A stretch of DNA of 64,000 bases from Candidatus Brocadia sp. (GCA_011525665.1 WYAU01000031.1:28125-92124); one strand, 5' to 3'; shown: positions 44,736 to 54,176, counted from the stretch's first letter. Numbers and translations: made by a program. The notes: generated by a model from the sequence alone, not told the origin.

Positions 44736-46016
44736 CTAATATGGCGAGTCCATTAACTGTTTATTTTCTACAACTACCCTGCCTTTCTTTATAGTTGTCT
44801 CTACGTGGTTCATACCGAAATAATAAGGTACGTGATGGTAATCCTGGATATCCAGGATTATCATATCCGCTTGTTTTCCGGCCTCTATACTTCCCACGCG
44901 ATGTGCCGTTCCAATAGCATGCGCGGCATTTATCGTGGCAGCGTTAATTGCCTGAGCTGGTGTCATCCCCATCTTAAGACATGCCAGGGTGATTATCATT
45001 TGCATGTTTTCACTTGGGCATGTACCGGGATTAAAGTCAGTTGCCAATGCCACCGGTACCCCATTTTCTATCATTTTTCTTGCAGGCGCATAAATATCTT
45101 TCATCAGAAAGAATGGTACTCCCGGCAATAGAACGCAAATAATATTACTTTTTTTTAATCTTACTATATCACGCTGTTTGATGTTGTCAAGATGGTCTGC
45201 TGAGATTGCATTCAGTTGAATAGCCAATGACACACCACCGATATCTTTAAATTCGTTGGTATGTATCTTTACCCCAAAGCCTAACGCCTTCGCTGTTTTG
45301 AGGATTCTTTCTGATTGTTCTGAGCTAAAGGCCCCTTCGTCACAAAAAGCATCACAAAAGGTTGCATAGGATTTTACTTTCGGTAGCATGGCGCACAGTA
45401 AATTAATATAGGTATTTGGAGCTTTCCTGTATTCGGGGGGAATTACATGAGCACCGAGAAAAGTGGCTACAATGTCTATAGGATGTGTTTTTTTCACCTG
45501 GCGTATGGCCTTGAGGATTTTTAATTCGCTTTTCATATCGAGTCCGTATCCGCTTTTAATTTCCACGGTAGTTGTGCCATACAGAAGCATGGTATCGAGG
45601 TATTTCCCCGATATTTCGGCAAGGTTCCGGGTGTTCAGTTTACGGGTATTTCTGACGGTACTTAATATTCCTCCCCCTTTTTTCAAAATTTCCTGGTAGG
45701 TTTCTCCCTGAATACGCCGGACAAATTCTCCTGCACGATCACCGCCAAAAATGGCGTGAGTATGGCAATCCACGAAGCCGGGCAAAACAACCTTTCCTGC
45801 AGCATCAATGATTTTTGTGCCTTTACGGGGATACTTTTTTTCCAGTCTTCTGGTCGTGCCAATATCAATAAAATTTCCGCCTCTTATGACAACGGCGCCA
45901 TTCTCGATAATTCCGAGTTCATTCATCCCGTCCAATATTTTAGGCCTCTGGGATGCTCCTGCAACGGTCACCAATTGACCAATGTTCTGTATGAATAAAT
46001 CGGGTAATATGTGCAT
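44736..46016 (-). CDS. hutI: Imidazolonepropionase
   Basis: A 426-aa amidohydrolase. Metal ligands and family motifs: VLPGFVDCHTHAIFGGDRAG, EFVRRIQGETYQEIL, IKSGYGLDMKSELKIL, IHTNEFKDIGG, SADHLDNI and LATDFNPGTCPSENMQ. It opens 4-imidazolone-5-propanoate in histidine degradation. No hutH, hutU or hutG neighbour is present, so it may act with dispersed partners or on another imidazolone. Confidence 0.93.
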   Translation of the reverse strand: MHILPDLFIQNIGQLVTVAGASQRPKILDGMNELGIIENGAVVIRGGNFIDIGTTRRLEKKYPRKGTKIIDAAGKVVLPGFVDCHTHAIFGGDRAGEFVRRIQGETYQEILKKGGGILSTVRNTRKLNTRNLAEISGKYLDTMLLYGTTTVEIKSGYGLDMKSELKILKAIRQVKKTHPIDIVATFLGAHVIPPEYRKAPNTYINLLCAMLPKVKSYATFCDAFCDEGAFSSEQSERILKTAKALGFGVKIHTNEFKDIGGVSLAIQLNAISADHLDNIKQRDIVRLKKSNIICVLLPGVPFFLMKDIYAPARKMIENGVPVALATDFNPGTCPSENMQMIITLACLKMGMTPAQAINAATINAAHAIGTAHRVGSIEAGKQADMIILDIQDYHHVPYYFGMNHVETTIKKGRVVVENKQLMDSPY

Positions 46017-46088
46017 CGTATAGAAATTTCCATTTTATTTATACGGGTTTCGTGATCATAACCCATATGACAAATAACCCGCGGAAGA

Positions 46089-46158
46089 CCTCCCCTTCAT
46101 CGTTCGACTGAACTCACGACGAAGTCCCCTCCTTGCGAAGGAGGGGATTGAGGGGTGG
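46089..46158. repeat. C-rich/G-rich compound dyad
   Basis: The inner hairpin CCCCTCCTT-GCG-AAGGAGGGG (46126-46146) is the same core as in the U32 gene. Outer CCTCCCCTTCATCG and ATTGAGGGGTGG flank it. It lies between hutI and mobA. Confidence 0.7.
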
Positions 46159-46166
46159 TTATACGG

Positions 46167-46772
46167 TTACGATTTCCTTCGATTGGGCAATTTAAGGTCA
46201 CAGTATTTCTGGTACTCTTCCGGGGTATTCAGATTGATAAGGGGTTGTGTAGATACGTCCAGTTCCTTGAGTTCTTTGAATTCCTGTTCATCAATAATTT
46301 TTACCTTCACTTCTGAAAAGAAATCGATGATTCGCAGTCTCCCTTCATGAAGACAACGATACATCGGTTGTATGCAGTTCTTGGAATAAAAGGCATGCAG
46401 CGGTTCCAGCCCGCGACTCGTCCGTGGTACGACCACATCATAGCCATCGATCTGCCCTTGGAGATAGAGGATTAGCTTCTCATGGATAAAAGGCATATCA
46501 CAGGCTATTACGAAGGCGTGGAAGCTCGTAGAGCGTATGAGACCCGCACAAATGCCACCCAGCGGGCCTTTTCCCGGTATTACGTCGGATACAACGGGTA
46601 AATTCAGATGGGCATAGAGTCTGGCATCGTTTGCGGAGAGAATGATTTCATCGAAGACTTTACTCAGTCTTGCTATTTGATGTTCGATGAATGTTTTATC
46701 TCCGTACTTAAGAAATGCTTTATTGAAGCCCATTCTGCGGCTTTTGCCGCCTGTCAGGATAATTGCTGTCAC
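46167..46772 (-). CDS. mobA: Molybdenum cofactor guanylyltransferase
   Basis: About 201 aa from GTG 46772, preceded by GGGAGATATTCA; a longer frame reaches into a dispersed repeat and is rejected. TAIILTGGKSRRMGFNKAFL is the nucleotide-binding signature, VVSDVIPGKGPLGGICAGL and AFVIACDMPFI (metal Asp) follow. It transfers GMP to molybdopterin to form MGD for formate dehydrogenase- or nitrate reductase-type enzymes. Ends NLNTPEEYQKY, as in the family. Confidence 0.92.
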   Translation of the reverse strand: MTAIILTGGKSRRMGFNKAFLKYGDKTFIEHQIARLSKVFDEIILSANDARLYAHLNLPVVSDVIPGKGPLGGICAGLIRSTSFHAFVIACDMPFIHEKLILYLQGQIDGYDVVVPRTSRGLEPLHAFYSKNCIQPMYRCLHEGRLRIIDFFSEVKVKIIDEQEFKELKELDVSTQPLINLNTPEEYQKYCDLKLPNRRKS

Positions 46773-46796
46773 TGAATATCTCCCTACCGGTAATAG

Positions 46797-46958
46797 TTCA
46801 CCGCAAAAGATGCAAAGGGCGCAAAGTAAAAACTTTAAAAATGAGAAGAAAACATTACAGGAGATTGTCTTCTCCAAAAAAATTACAAAGTTTTTCAGAA
46901 ATTCTCATTCTTGCTTTTAAAAATAATGCCTTTGCGTCCTTTGCGTCTCTGCGGTGAG
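46797..46958. repeat. Inverted CACCGCAGAGACGCAAAG-type repeat pair
   Basis: TTCACCGCAAAAGATGCAAA at 46797 and its near-complement CTTTGCGTCTCTGCGGTGAG ending at 46958 bracket about 100 nt. The CACCGCAGAGACGCAAAG motif is widespread in environmental genomes by my recollection. Confidence 0.65.
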
Positions 46959-46972
46959 CTGTTACAAAAACA

Positions 46973-47002
46973 TTGACACCTTAATTTTAACTGTGATATA
47001 AT
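46973..47002 (+). promoter_or_regulatory. Predicted promoter of the parvulin gene
   Basis: TTGACA at 46973-46978 and a perfect TATAAT at 46997-47002, 18 nt apart, about 65 nt before the ATG at 47071. Confidence 0.65.
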
Positions 47003-47070
47003 TTAGAATCAATTTTATTCATTATTTTCTATTTACTGGCAACACTCTCTTGTTTGCAATACCTGCTCCT

Positions 47071-48027
47071 ATGAAAATCCGTATAACTGGTACTTTTTTT
47101 TCTCTGATGCTCTCTGCCGGCATGTTTTTTACCCAAACGGTCTTTGGTGAGGGAAAGAACGATGCCAGATCCACGAAGAGCGATCCGCAGATTATTACCG
47201 ATAAAAATATTGTGGCAATTGTAAACGGTCAAAAGATTACCAGGCAAGATCTTTATAACCTGTTGATTGATACGTATGGAGAGGATGCATTAGATGTGCT
47301 TATCCGGAGGACGCTGATCTATCAGATGGCAGAAAAAGAGGGGATTCGTGTTACTAGTACCGAAGTGGAGCAAAAGGTAAACATCCTTATTAACGGCGAA
47401 ATTGAAGGCTTAATGCGTGCGTACCGGATAAAAGATAAGGCAGACCTTGAAAAAGAGCTAGCCAAGATCGGCAGCAGCATCATGCAACTTGAAGAAAAGC
47501 TGTCGAGAAAAATGAGAAAACAGGCCGAGATTGAACTTATTGCCGAAAAACTTATGACAAAGACAATTACCGTGACAGAGGAAGAGCTACAGAGGGCCTA
47601 CGAGGAAGAGTACGGTGAAAAGATTGAGGCCAGCCAGATAGTTTATAAAACCCGCAGGGAGGCGGAAGAAGCGCTTAAAAAATTAAAATCCGGCGCCGAT
47701 TTTGCCACCCTTGCAAGAAACGAATCTGTCGATCGCGCCTCTGCTGCCAGGGGCGGAAAGATGCAGCCTTTCAGTCCAAAAGATAGCCTTGGCGCAGACG
47801 TGGCCCGCCTGAAGCCGGGCGAACTCAGTGATATTATCAAAACAGACTACGGTTACCATATTATTAAGGTACTTGACAGGAAAGCGGCCAGTAACAAGAG
47901 TTTTAAGGCGGTCAGGGGAGAACTGGAAAAAGTTGTCAGAAATCAGCATTACAAGGAAAGAATAGGCCCCTGGCTGATAAGCCTTATAGAAAATGCATCG
48001 ATTACAAAGAATTTGGTTAGTGATTGA
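47071..48027 (+). CDS. Exported peptidyl-prolyl isomerase, parvulin type (SurA/PrsA-like)
   Basis: About 318 aa from ATG 47071. Signal peptide (ITGTFFSLMLSAGMFFTQTVF), a helical SurA_N-like chaperone part (VAIVNGQKITRQDLYNLLID, VDVLIRRTLIYQMAEKEGI-like), and one parvulin domain at about 195-295: ASQIVYKTRREAEEALKKLK, SGADFATLARNESVDRASAA, LKPGELSDIIKTDYGYHIIK. It assists folding of exported proteins in the periplasm. No lipobox is seen. Confidence 0.9.
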   Translation: MKIRITGTFFSLMLSAGMFFTQTVFGEGKNDARSTKSDPQIITDKNIVAIVNGQKITRQDLYNLLIDTYGEDALDVLIRRTLIYQMAEKEGIRVTSTEVEQKVNILINGEIEGLMRAYRIKDKADLEKELAKIGSSIMQLEEKLSRKMRKQAEIELIAEKLMTKTITVTEEELQRAYEEEYGEKIEASQIVYKTRREAEEALKKLKSGADFATLARNESVDRASAARGGKMQPFSPKDSLGADVARLKPGELSDIIKTDYGYHIIKVLDRKAASNKSFKAVRGELEKVVRNQHYKERIGPWLISLIENASITKNLVSD

Positions 48028-48114
48028 ATTTCAGACAAGTCGCTATTTAATGACTCCTAATTTCCAAAGGTTCTTTTATAAACAAGCAATGTTGATTCTC
48101 CCGGAAAAGACCCA

Positions 48115-49302
48115 ATGTCAGAAGAGTTTGTGATTAATGTTGCCAACAGGGTTAAGCAGTTACCGCCGTACCTGTTTGGACGTTTAAATGCCTTAAAATA
48201 CGAAAAACGACGCAATAACATCGATGTAATTGACCTGGGCATGGGAAATCCGAACGATCCGACACCCCAGCCAATCATTCAGAAATTATGCGAGGCCGTT
48301 CAGGACCCGCGGAACCACAGATATACCGTTTCGGCGAACGGCATATTCAATCTCAGGCGCGAGGTAGCCAAATATTATGAAAAGCAGTTCAACGTATCCC
48401 TTGACCCGGAAGAGGTGGTTTGCACGATTGGATCAAAAGAAGGGATATCTCACCTCTGTTTGGGATTATTGGAAACGGGCGATACCGTTGTGGTGCCGAA
48501 CCCTGCCTTTCCTATCCACATCCACGCGGTAAATCTGGCCGGTGGCAATGTCATCAGTGTGCCGCTTACGGAAGACGAGAAATTTTTGCCAAACCTGATC
48601 AATACCGTAAAAAGCCTTATTCCCCATCCCAAGATGCTTATTTTAAATTTTCCCCATAACCCCACTGCTGCCACCATCGAATTAAGTTTCTTTGAAGAGA
48701 TTGTAGCCTTTGCGAGGAAACAGAACATCATCGTCGTCCACGATTTTGCCTATTGCGGGATCGCATTTAATGGGTACACGCCACCGAGTTTTTTGCAGGT
48801 TAAGGGCGCCAAAGAGATCGGTGTGGAATTTAATACCATGTCCAAGTCATTTAACATGGCTGGCTGGAGGCTCGGATTTTGCGTGGGAAATAAAGAGATT
48901 GTCAATACCCTGGCAAAAGTTAAGGGATATTATGATTACGGTATTTTTCAGCCCGTACAAATTGCTTCGATCATCGCACTCCGGGAATGTAGTAAATATA
49001 CGAAGGAGCAGGCACAGATTTACCAGCACCGAAGGGATGTGCTTTGTGACGGACTGAATCGCATCGGATGGAACGTCAAAAAACCAAAGGCATCTATGTT
49101 TGTGTGGGCGCCTATCCCTGAAAAATGGCGATCGATGGGCTCGGTGGATTTTGCTTATAAGCTCATTAACGAGGCTGAGGTTGCCGTTGCCCCCGGAGCA
49201 GCCTTTGGTGAACACGGTGAGGGGTATCTGAGGTTGGCTATCGTGGAGAACGAGTTGCGCCTGAAACAGGCGGTGCGCCAGATTGACCGCGCACTGAGAT
49301 AA
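48115..49302 (+). CDS. AlaC/YfdZ-type PLP aminotransferase
   Basis: A 395-aa fold-type I aminotransferase. DVIDLGMGNPNDPTPQPI, GSKEGISHLCLGLLETGDTV, ILNFPHNPTAATI, VVHDFAYCGIAF and the PLP lysine in FNTMSKSFNMAGWRLGF. The sequence resembles AlaC (glutamate-pyruvate aminotransferase) and the LL-diaminopimelate aminotransferase group; substrate remains open. It ends 11 nt before rnfC. Confidence 0.9.
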   Translation: MSEEFVINVANRVKQLPPYLFGRLNALKYEKRRNNIDVIDLGMGNPNDPTPQPIIQKLCEAVQDPRNHRYTVSANGIFNLRREVAKYYEKQFNVSLDPEEVVCTIGSKEGISHLCLGLLETGDTVVVPNPAFPIHIHAVNLAGGNVISVPLTEDEKFLPNLINTVKSLIPHPKMLILNFPHNPTAATIELSFFEEIVAFARKQNIIVVHDFAYCGIAFNGYTPPSFLQVKGAKEIGVEFNTMSKSFNMAGWRLGFCVGNKEIVNTLAKVKGYYDYGIFQPVQIASIIALRECSKYTKEQAQIYQHRRDVLCDGLNRIGWNVKKPKASMFVWAPIPEKWRSMGSVDFAYKLINEAEVAVAPGAAFGEHGEGYLRLAIVENELRLKQAVRQIDRALR

Positions 49303-49313
49303 CCGCTGAATTC

Positions 49314-50660
49314 ATGATAACCCTTGTGAAATCAAAATTAAAAACATTTGCCGGCGGTATACACCCGGACGAGGACGGAAAGGTTCTTACCCGTGATAAG
49401 AAGGAAGTATCCATTCCACTCCCGAGGACTGTGTATGTGTTCATGAGCCAGCACATCGGTGCCCCTGCTAAACCTGTGGTTAAAAAGGGGGATATCGTCA
49501 AGAAAGGGCAATTGATCGGTGATGCACAGGGTTTCATTTCTGCAAACGTGCACGCCTCTGTTTCCGGTAAAGTTATTGATGTTGTACCCTGGCCGCACCC
49601 CGTTACAGGGGTAAAGTCTCCGGCTGTTATTATAGAAAATGCCGGTGATGATTCCTGGACTGAGGGTGCGAATGTAGCTCCTGATTCTGATATTAATCTC
49701 ATCACCCCCAACGAGATCAGACAACGCATCCAGTCGGCAGGCATTGTTGGCCTGGGCGGAGCAACCTTTCCCACCCATGTAAAACTCACCCCCCCAAAAG
49801 ATAAAACAATCGATACGGTTGTAATGAACGGCGCAGAATGTGAACCATATCTTACCTGTGATTATCGGCTTATGCTTGATAAGCCTCATGAAATTATCCA
49901 GGGTTTAAAACTAGTCATGAAGTGTACAGGATGTAAAAAGGCACATATTGGCGTCGAGGAGAATAAAACAGATGTTTATGCCCTTTTCAAAGATCTCCTG
50001 TCAAATGACCCCCAAATAAAGATAGATCTTATGGAAGTAAAGTATCCGCAGGGGGCGGAGCACCAGCTTATTAAGGCATTACTGAACAGGGAATTTAAAC
50101 CGACCCAACTGCCTCTGGAGGTAGGCGCCATTGTAATCAATGTGGGGACGGCATTTGCCGTATATGAAGCCGTGAAATTTAGGAGGCCATTAATTGAAAG
50201 ATTGGTTACTGTCACGGGAGACGGGGTGGAAAATCCGCAAAATTTTTGGGTGCGTTTGGGTACCCCGGTAAAACAACTGTTGGAAGAGGCAAAAATTGCA
50301 GCGAATGTCAATAAGATTATCTTCGGCGGTCCCATGATGGGTATTGCACAGGGAAATATAGATACAGCCGTTACGATCAAGGGAACGGGCGGTATTCTCG
50401 TGTTAAGGGGCGCTCAAAAGTGGGAATCTCATGCCTGTATCCGGTGCGGACGTTGTGTTGATAGCTGCCCGTACGGGCTTAATCCCAGTGAGTTGAGTAT
50501 CCTCTGTGAAGCAAAAGAGTTTAGCCTGGCGCTGGAAAATAACGTTATGGAGTGCAAGGAATGCGGATGCTGCAGTTATATTTGCCCGGCGAAAAGACCG
50601 ATAGTTCATAGTATTAAATTTGCAAAGGCCGAGATTGTAAAACAAAAGGGAAAAGCATAA
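49314..50660 (+). CDS. rnfC: Rnf complex subunit C
   Basis: A 448-aa electron-input subunit. N-terminal KLKTFAGGIHPDEDG and a barrel-sandwich segment (VVKKGDIVKKGQLIGDAQGF, ISANVHASVSGKV), then the NADH/FMN-type domain (VGLGGATFPTHVKLTPP, VVMNGAECEPYLTCDYRLM, EENKTDVY) and two [4Fe-4S] sites: CIRCGRCVDSCPYGLNP and CKECGCCSYICPAKRP. It couples ferredoxin/NAD oxidoreduction to ion translocation. First of three rnf genes here. Confidence 0.95.
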   Translation: MITLVKSKLKTFAGGIHPDEDGKVLTRDKKEVSIPLPRTVYVFMSQHIGAPAKPVVKKGDIVKKGQLIGDAQGFISANVHASVSGKVIDVVPWPHPVTGVKSPAVIIENAGDDSWTEGANVAPDSDINLITPNEIRQRIQSAGIVGLGGATFPTHVKLTPPKDKTIDTVVMNGAECEPYLTCDYRLMLDKPHEIIQGLKLVMKCTGCKKAHIGVEENKTDVYALFKDLLSNDPQIKIDLMEVKYPQGAEHQLIKALLNREFKPTQLPLEVGAIVINVGTAFAVYEAVKFRRPLIERLVTVTGDGVENPQNFWVRLGTPVKQLLEEAKIAANVNKIIFGGPMMGIAQGNIDTAVTIKGTGGILVLRGAQKWESHACIRCGRCVDSCPYGLNPSELSILCEAKEFSLALENNVMECKECGCCSYICPAKRPIVHSIKFAKAEIVKQKGKA

Positions 50661-50735
50661 GGCAATATGGCAGTGTCCAAAAACCGGTTTGTCTGAACTG
50701 CAAAGGGACAAAGCATTTATCCCCTATAAAAAAGA

Positions 50736-50809
50736 TCCACCCTAACCCTCCCTGTAAACGGCAAGGGAAATACGTCTCCCGCCGTTTTCCGGGGGGATTA
50801 GGGGGGAAC
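50736..50809. repeat. C-rich/G-rich dyad inside the rnf operon
   Basis: CCACCCTAACCCTCCC and GGGGGGATTAGGGGGG form the outer arms, with AAACGGCAAGGG... GCCGTTTTCC inside. It occupies the unusually long rnfC-rnfD gap of 181 nt. Confidence 0.6.
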
Positions 50810-50841
50810 ATTTCAAAAACTAAATTGTTACAGAAACTTTA

Positions 50842-51873
50842 ATGTCGAACCAAATTCAAGGCAATACTGCTTTAATTGTTAGCACATCCCCCCATATCCG
50901 TGATGCGGAGAGCATTCCCCGCATTATGTGGTCTGTGGTGTTTTCGCTGATTCCCGCCGGAATTGCCGGTATTTTTACCTTTGGATATTATAGCCTCTAC
51001 GTTGTCTTTTTAAGCTGTGTTGCTGCCGTTGTTTCTGAAATATTCATTTTGCTCTTACGAAAGCAACCGGTTGTGAATACAATCAAAGACGGCAGCGCTG
51101 TTGTTACCGGTATTCTGCTGGCATACACCTTGCCACCGGGCGTTTCCTGGTATATCCCCGTTGTGGGGTCTTTCTTTGCAATTGCCGTTGTGAAACACGC
51201 CTTTGGTGGTTTAGGAAATAATATCTGGAACCCGGCTCTGGCAGCGCGTGCATTTTTGCAGGTGGCTTATCCTGCCGTTATCAACTCTGATTGGCGTGTG
51301 TTGCAGCATGGCATTGGCAATCTTGTCCATAGTATCGTCCGTATCGATCCCGAAGGTAAGCTGGTGGATGCTATTACACGGGCGACACCATTGGCAAAAG
51401 AAGCGGGGGCGGAAACATATCTCCTTACCCAGCTATTGATGGGGAATGTTCCCGGTTGTATCGGGGAAACCTCTGTGATTGCTTTATTGGCGGGAGGCGC
51501 TTATCTGATTTATAAGCGCTACGTCAAGTGGTATGTTCCTGTGTGTTATATAGCAACGGTCTTTGTCTTTGTCTTAATTTTACCTCCGCGGGTGACAACC
51601 CCCTGGGCAAATGATCCATTTTATCATATCTGTGCAGGCGGGTTGTTTCTGGGAGCATTCTTTATGGCTACCGATATGGTGACATCTCCTTTAACGAAAA
51701 GGGGGCTTGTCATCTTTGCAGTCGGTGCCGGTGTGTTAACGGCGCTGATCCGTTTTTATTCCGGTTATCCGGAAGGGGTATGCTATTCCATACTGCTTAT
51801 GAACACGGCAACTCCTCTGATTGATCGATATACGAAGCCCAGACTCTACGGAACAGGGGAAAAAAGGGTTTAA
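50842..51873 (+). CDS. rnfD: Rnf complex subunit D
   Basis: A 343-aa membrane subunit with about nine to ten hydrophobic helices. ALIVSTSPHIRDAESIPRIM, VNTIKDGSAVVTGILLAYTL, HAFGGLGNNIWNPALAARAF and FFMATDMVTSPLTKRG are family features. The FMN-phosphoester Thr is expected in DAITRATPLAKE; the usual SGAT is replaced by TRAT, keeping the Thr. One nt separates it from rnfG. Confidence 0.94.
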   Translation: MSNQIQGNTALIVSTSPHIRDAESIPRIMWSVVFSLIPAGIAGIFTFGYYSLYVVFLSCVAAVVSEIFILLLRKQPVVNTIKDGSAVVTGILLAYTLPPGVSWYIPVVGSFFAIAVVKHAFGGLGNNIWNPALAARAFLQVAYPAVINSDWRVLQHGIGNLVHSIVRIDPEGKLVDAITRATPLAKEAGAETYLLTQLLMGNVPGCIGETSVIALLAGGAYLIYKRYVKWYVPVCYIATVFVFVLILPPRVTTPWANDPFYHICAGGLFLGAFFMATDMVTSPLTKRGLVIFAVGAGVLTALIRFYSGYPEGVCYSILLMNTATPLIDRYTKPRLYGTGEKRV

Positions 51874-51874
51874 T

Positions 51875-52603
51875 ATGCAAAAGAAGGCGCAGTACACGAT
51901 TACCCTGACAATCGTTTCTCTTTTGGCATCCCTGGGGGTATCTTCTGTTTTTTTACTTACAAAAGATACGATTAAAAGGAAAGAGGCTGCCGTTCGTACA
52001 GAGGCCTTGTACGTGGTACTTACAGGTTTGGAAGGTGCTCCGGTGGAAGTAACACCACCGACGATTGCAGATGAAGACCGTGTCTATAAGGGTCTGAACA
52101 AAGCAGGCCAGCTTATCGGTTATGCGGCATGTGGAGATGCGCAGGGATATTCAAGCAAGATCAAAGTCATGGTGGGAATCGACCCCGGTCTTGAAAAAAT
52201 TATCGGGATCAATATACTTGCACAAAACGAAACACCAGGACTCGGCACAAAGATGACAGAGGTCGAAAGCGCTACCACATTGTGGAGTGTAATTTTTGGC
52301 AAGGACCCGGGAACAATTGATCTGGATAGCGAGGGATCGTGGCAATTACCGCTGAGGGGGCAACCGGAGAGGATAAAAAGGTTTGGGTTATCAAAAAAAG
52401 AGAAAAAGCCACTGCCGTGGTTCCAGGAACAGTTTAAGCATAAGACCTATAACCAACTGGTTGTGTCGAAGGTGAAAGACGACGAAAAGATCACGGCCAT
52501 TACAGGAGCTACTATATCTACAAAGGCGGTAATTAATGCCGTGCAGAATGCCATTGGTAAAATAAAGGGCGTTGTCCAGACCTCCACCTGGGAGATTAAG
52601 TAA
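51875..52603 (+). CDS. rnfG: Rnf complex subunit G
   Basis: About 242 aa from ATG 51875. One N-terminal TM helix (TITLTIVSLLASLGVSSVFL) and a periplasmic FMN-binding domain with GYAACGDAQGYSSKIKVMVG, NILAQNETPGLGTKM and the covalent-flavin motif AITGATISTKAV. It passes electrons between NADH/ferredoxin modules of Rnf. rnfE, rnfA and rnfB do not follow; instead a repeat and scpB do. Confidence 0.94.
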   Translation: MQKKAQYTITLTIVSLLASLGVSSVFLLTKDTIKRKEAAVRTEALYVVLTGLEGAPVEVTPPTIADEDRVYKGLNKAGQLIGYAACGDAQGYSSKIKVMVGIDPGLEKIIGINILAQNETPGLGTKMTEVESATTLWSVIFGKDPGTIDLDSEGSWQLPLRGQPERIKRFGLSKKEKKPLPWFQEQFKHKTYNQLVVSKVKDDEKITAITGATISTKAVINAVQNAIGKIKGVVQTSTWEIK

Positions 52604-52656
52604 TTTCTTAAGGTTCATAAGTAAGGGATTTCATTATTTATGCCGGTTTGGGATGG

Positions 52657-52681
52657 CACGGACTAACTGTGTTTGTCCGTG
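52657..52681. repeat. CACGGAC/GTCCGTG dyad
   Basis: Seven-bp arms CACGGAC and GTCCGTG flank TAACTGTGTTT, preceded by GGGATGG. It is related to 31385-31409 and sits just after rnfG. Confidence 0.5.
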
Positions 52682-52730
52682 TTTAATGTGATGCGAAAGA
52701 TTTCAAGATTTGTATCATAGCGTACCAGAC

Positions 52731-52870
52731 AACCACCGTAATCCCTCTTTGAGTAGGGGAGAATGGCCGTTCGGCCCCTCCGCGAGGAATTCACCTTAAT
52801 AAACGAAGGGGCGCGGGGGAGTTGTTTTTCATTGACACGTGCCGTGTATCTAAAAGTTGCTGCCGAAGGC
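52731..52870. repeat. Long dispersed repeat, copy A
   Basis: Shares CCTCTTTGAG-AGGGG, GGCCGTTCGGCCCCT and GCCGTGTATCTAAAA with copy B at 54371-54491. GGCC-GTTC-GGCC makes a tight hairpin. It fills the region between rnfG and scpB. Confidence 0.75.
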
Positions 52871-52902
52871 CTGAATAAAACGGCATCGTGGTGGGTGGAA
52901 TT

Positions 52903-53430
52903 ATGAAAAAAATTGAGGAAATTAAACCTATCGTTGAATCCTTACTATTTGCAGCCGAAGAACCCGTCTCTCTCCGTAAACTCACAGATATCATCGAAGG
53001 CGTTGACAGCCTTGAAATTCAGGAGGCAATCACACAGTTAAAGAGCGATTATGATGTGCAGGGGAGGTCATTCCAGATTGAGGAAATTGCCGGCGGCTAT
53101 CAGTTATTTACCCGGCCTGAGTATTATGAGTGGATAGCGAAGCTGCGAAAAAAATCAGGTGAAACGAAACTTTCACAAGCAGCCCTTGAGACGCTCGCTA
53201 TAATTGCTTACAAACAACCCATTTTGCGCGCAAATCTGGAAGCCATCCGCGGGGTTCAGTCAGGTCAAATAATCAGGTTGCTCATGGAAAAAGACCTTGT
53301 TAAGGTCGTGGGAAGGGACGAATCATTAGGGCATCCTTTGCTCTATGGCACCACAAAAAAATTTCTCGAATATTTCGGATTGAAGGACATTAAAGATCTC
53401 CCTAAAATTGAGGAACTGGAAGCTCCGTAA
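52903..53430 (+). CDS. scpB: Segregation and condensation protein B
   Basis: About 175 aa from ATG 52903, preceded by GGTGGAATT. Two winged-helix domains: IKPIVESLLFAAEEPVSLRK and SQAALETLAIIAYKQPILRA, NLEAIRGVQSGQIIRLLMEK, GHPLLYGTTKKFLEYFGL. ScpB is the kleite subunit partner of SMC-ScpA in chromosome compaction. scpA is not adjacent. Confidence 0.94.
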   Translation: MKKIEEIKPIVESLLFAAEEPVSLRKLTDIIEGVDSLEIQEAITQLKSDYDVQGRSFQIEEIAGGYQLFTRPEYYEWIAKLRKKSGETKLSQAALETLAIIAYKQPILRANLEAIRGVQSGQIIRLLMEKDLVKVVGRDESLGHPLLYGTTKKFLEYFGLKDIKDLPKIEELEAP

Positions 53431-53492
53431 AGCCTAACAGCATTTTCAAAAATAATTTTTACTCACGACTCGTTCGGGTTTGGTATTTTCCG

Positions 53493-54176
53493 GTGAAATT
53501 CAACCGATTACATCCATGGCGTGTAGGTTACAAAAAGGCCGTTGAGATTCAGGATGCTTTAAGAGATTTATTAGTCTTTAAAAAACCTGAGGGGAAAATT
53601 TCTACCGTTGCAGGTGCTGATGTCTCTTACGACAAGCGCAGCGATCGATTTTTTGCCGGTGTAGTTGTATGTACCTATGGTAAACGTTTCGAGAAGATTG
53701 AGGAAAGTACGGCTGCGGGCAAGGCGGGATTCCCCTATATTCCCGGTCTCCTTTCATTCCGCGAAGCGCCCATCCTGCTTAGGGCATTTAAAAAACTGAA
53801 AAACACTCCTGACGTCATTCTTTTCGATGGGCAGGGAATTGCCCATCCCCGTTATTTCGGCCTGGCATCGCACATGGGACTGATCCTCGACAGACCCTCC
53901 GTTGGATGTGCAAAAAGTCGTTTGGTGGGTGAATATGATTGTGTCAAAAATGTTGCCGGTGGATATTCGAGGCTTTTTTATAAGGACAAAGTTGTTGGAG
54001 CAGTCCTGAGGACAAAGGTAAACACAAATCCAATCTTTGTATCCGCCGGCCACAAAACAAATCTGAGGTTTGCAATCCGTATTGCTTTGAAGACATGCCG
54101 CGGATATCGTATTCCCGAACCGATACGACAGGCACATTTGCTGGTAAATAGAGTGAGAAGGGAATCAGTCAGTTAA
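53493..54176 (+). CDS. nfi: Endonuclease V
   Basis: A 227-aa protein with a GTG start. It has TVAGADVSYDKRSDRFFAGV (first catalytic Asp), PGLLSFREAPILLRAF (Glu), VILFDGQGIAHPRYFGLASH (second Asp), GCAKSRLVGEYD and GHKTNLRFAI. It nicks DNA or RNA 3' of deoxyinosine or inosine for deamination repair. Confidence 0.95.
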   Translation: MKFNRLHPWRVGYKKAVEIQDALRDLLVFKKPEGKISTVAGADVSYDKRSDRFFAGVVVCTYGKRFEKIEESTAAGKAGFPYIPGLLSFREAPILLRAFKKLKNTPDVILFDGQGIAHPRYFGLASHMGLILDRPSVGCAKSRLVGEYDCVKNVAGGYSRLFYKDKVVGAVLRTKVNTNPIFVSAGHKTNLRFAIRIALKTCRGYRIPEPIRQAHLLVNRVRRESVS

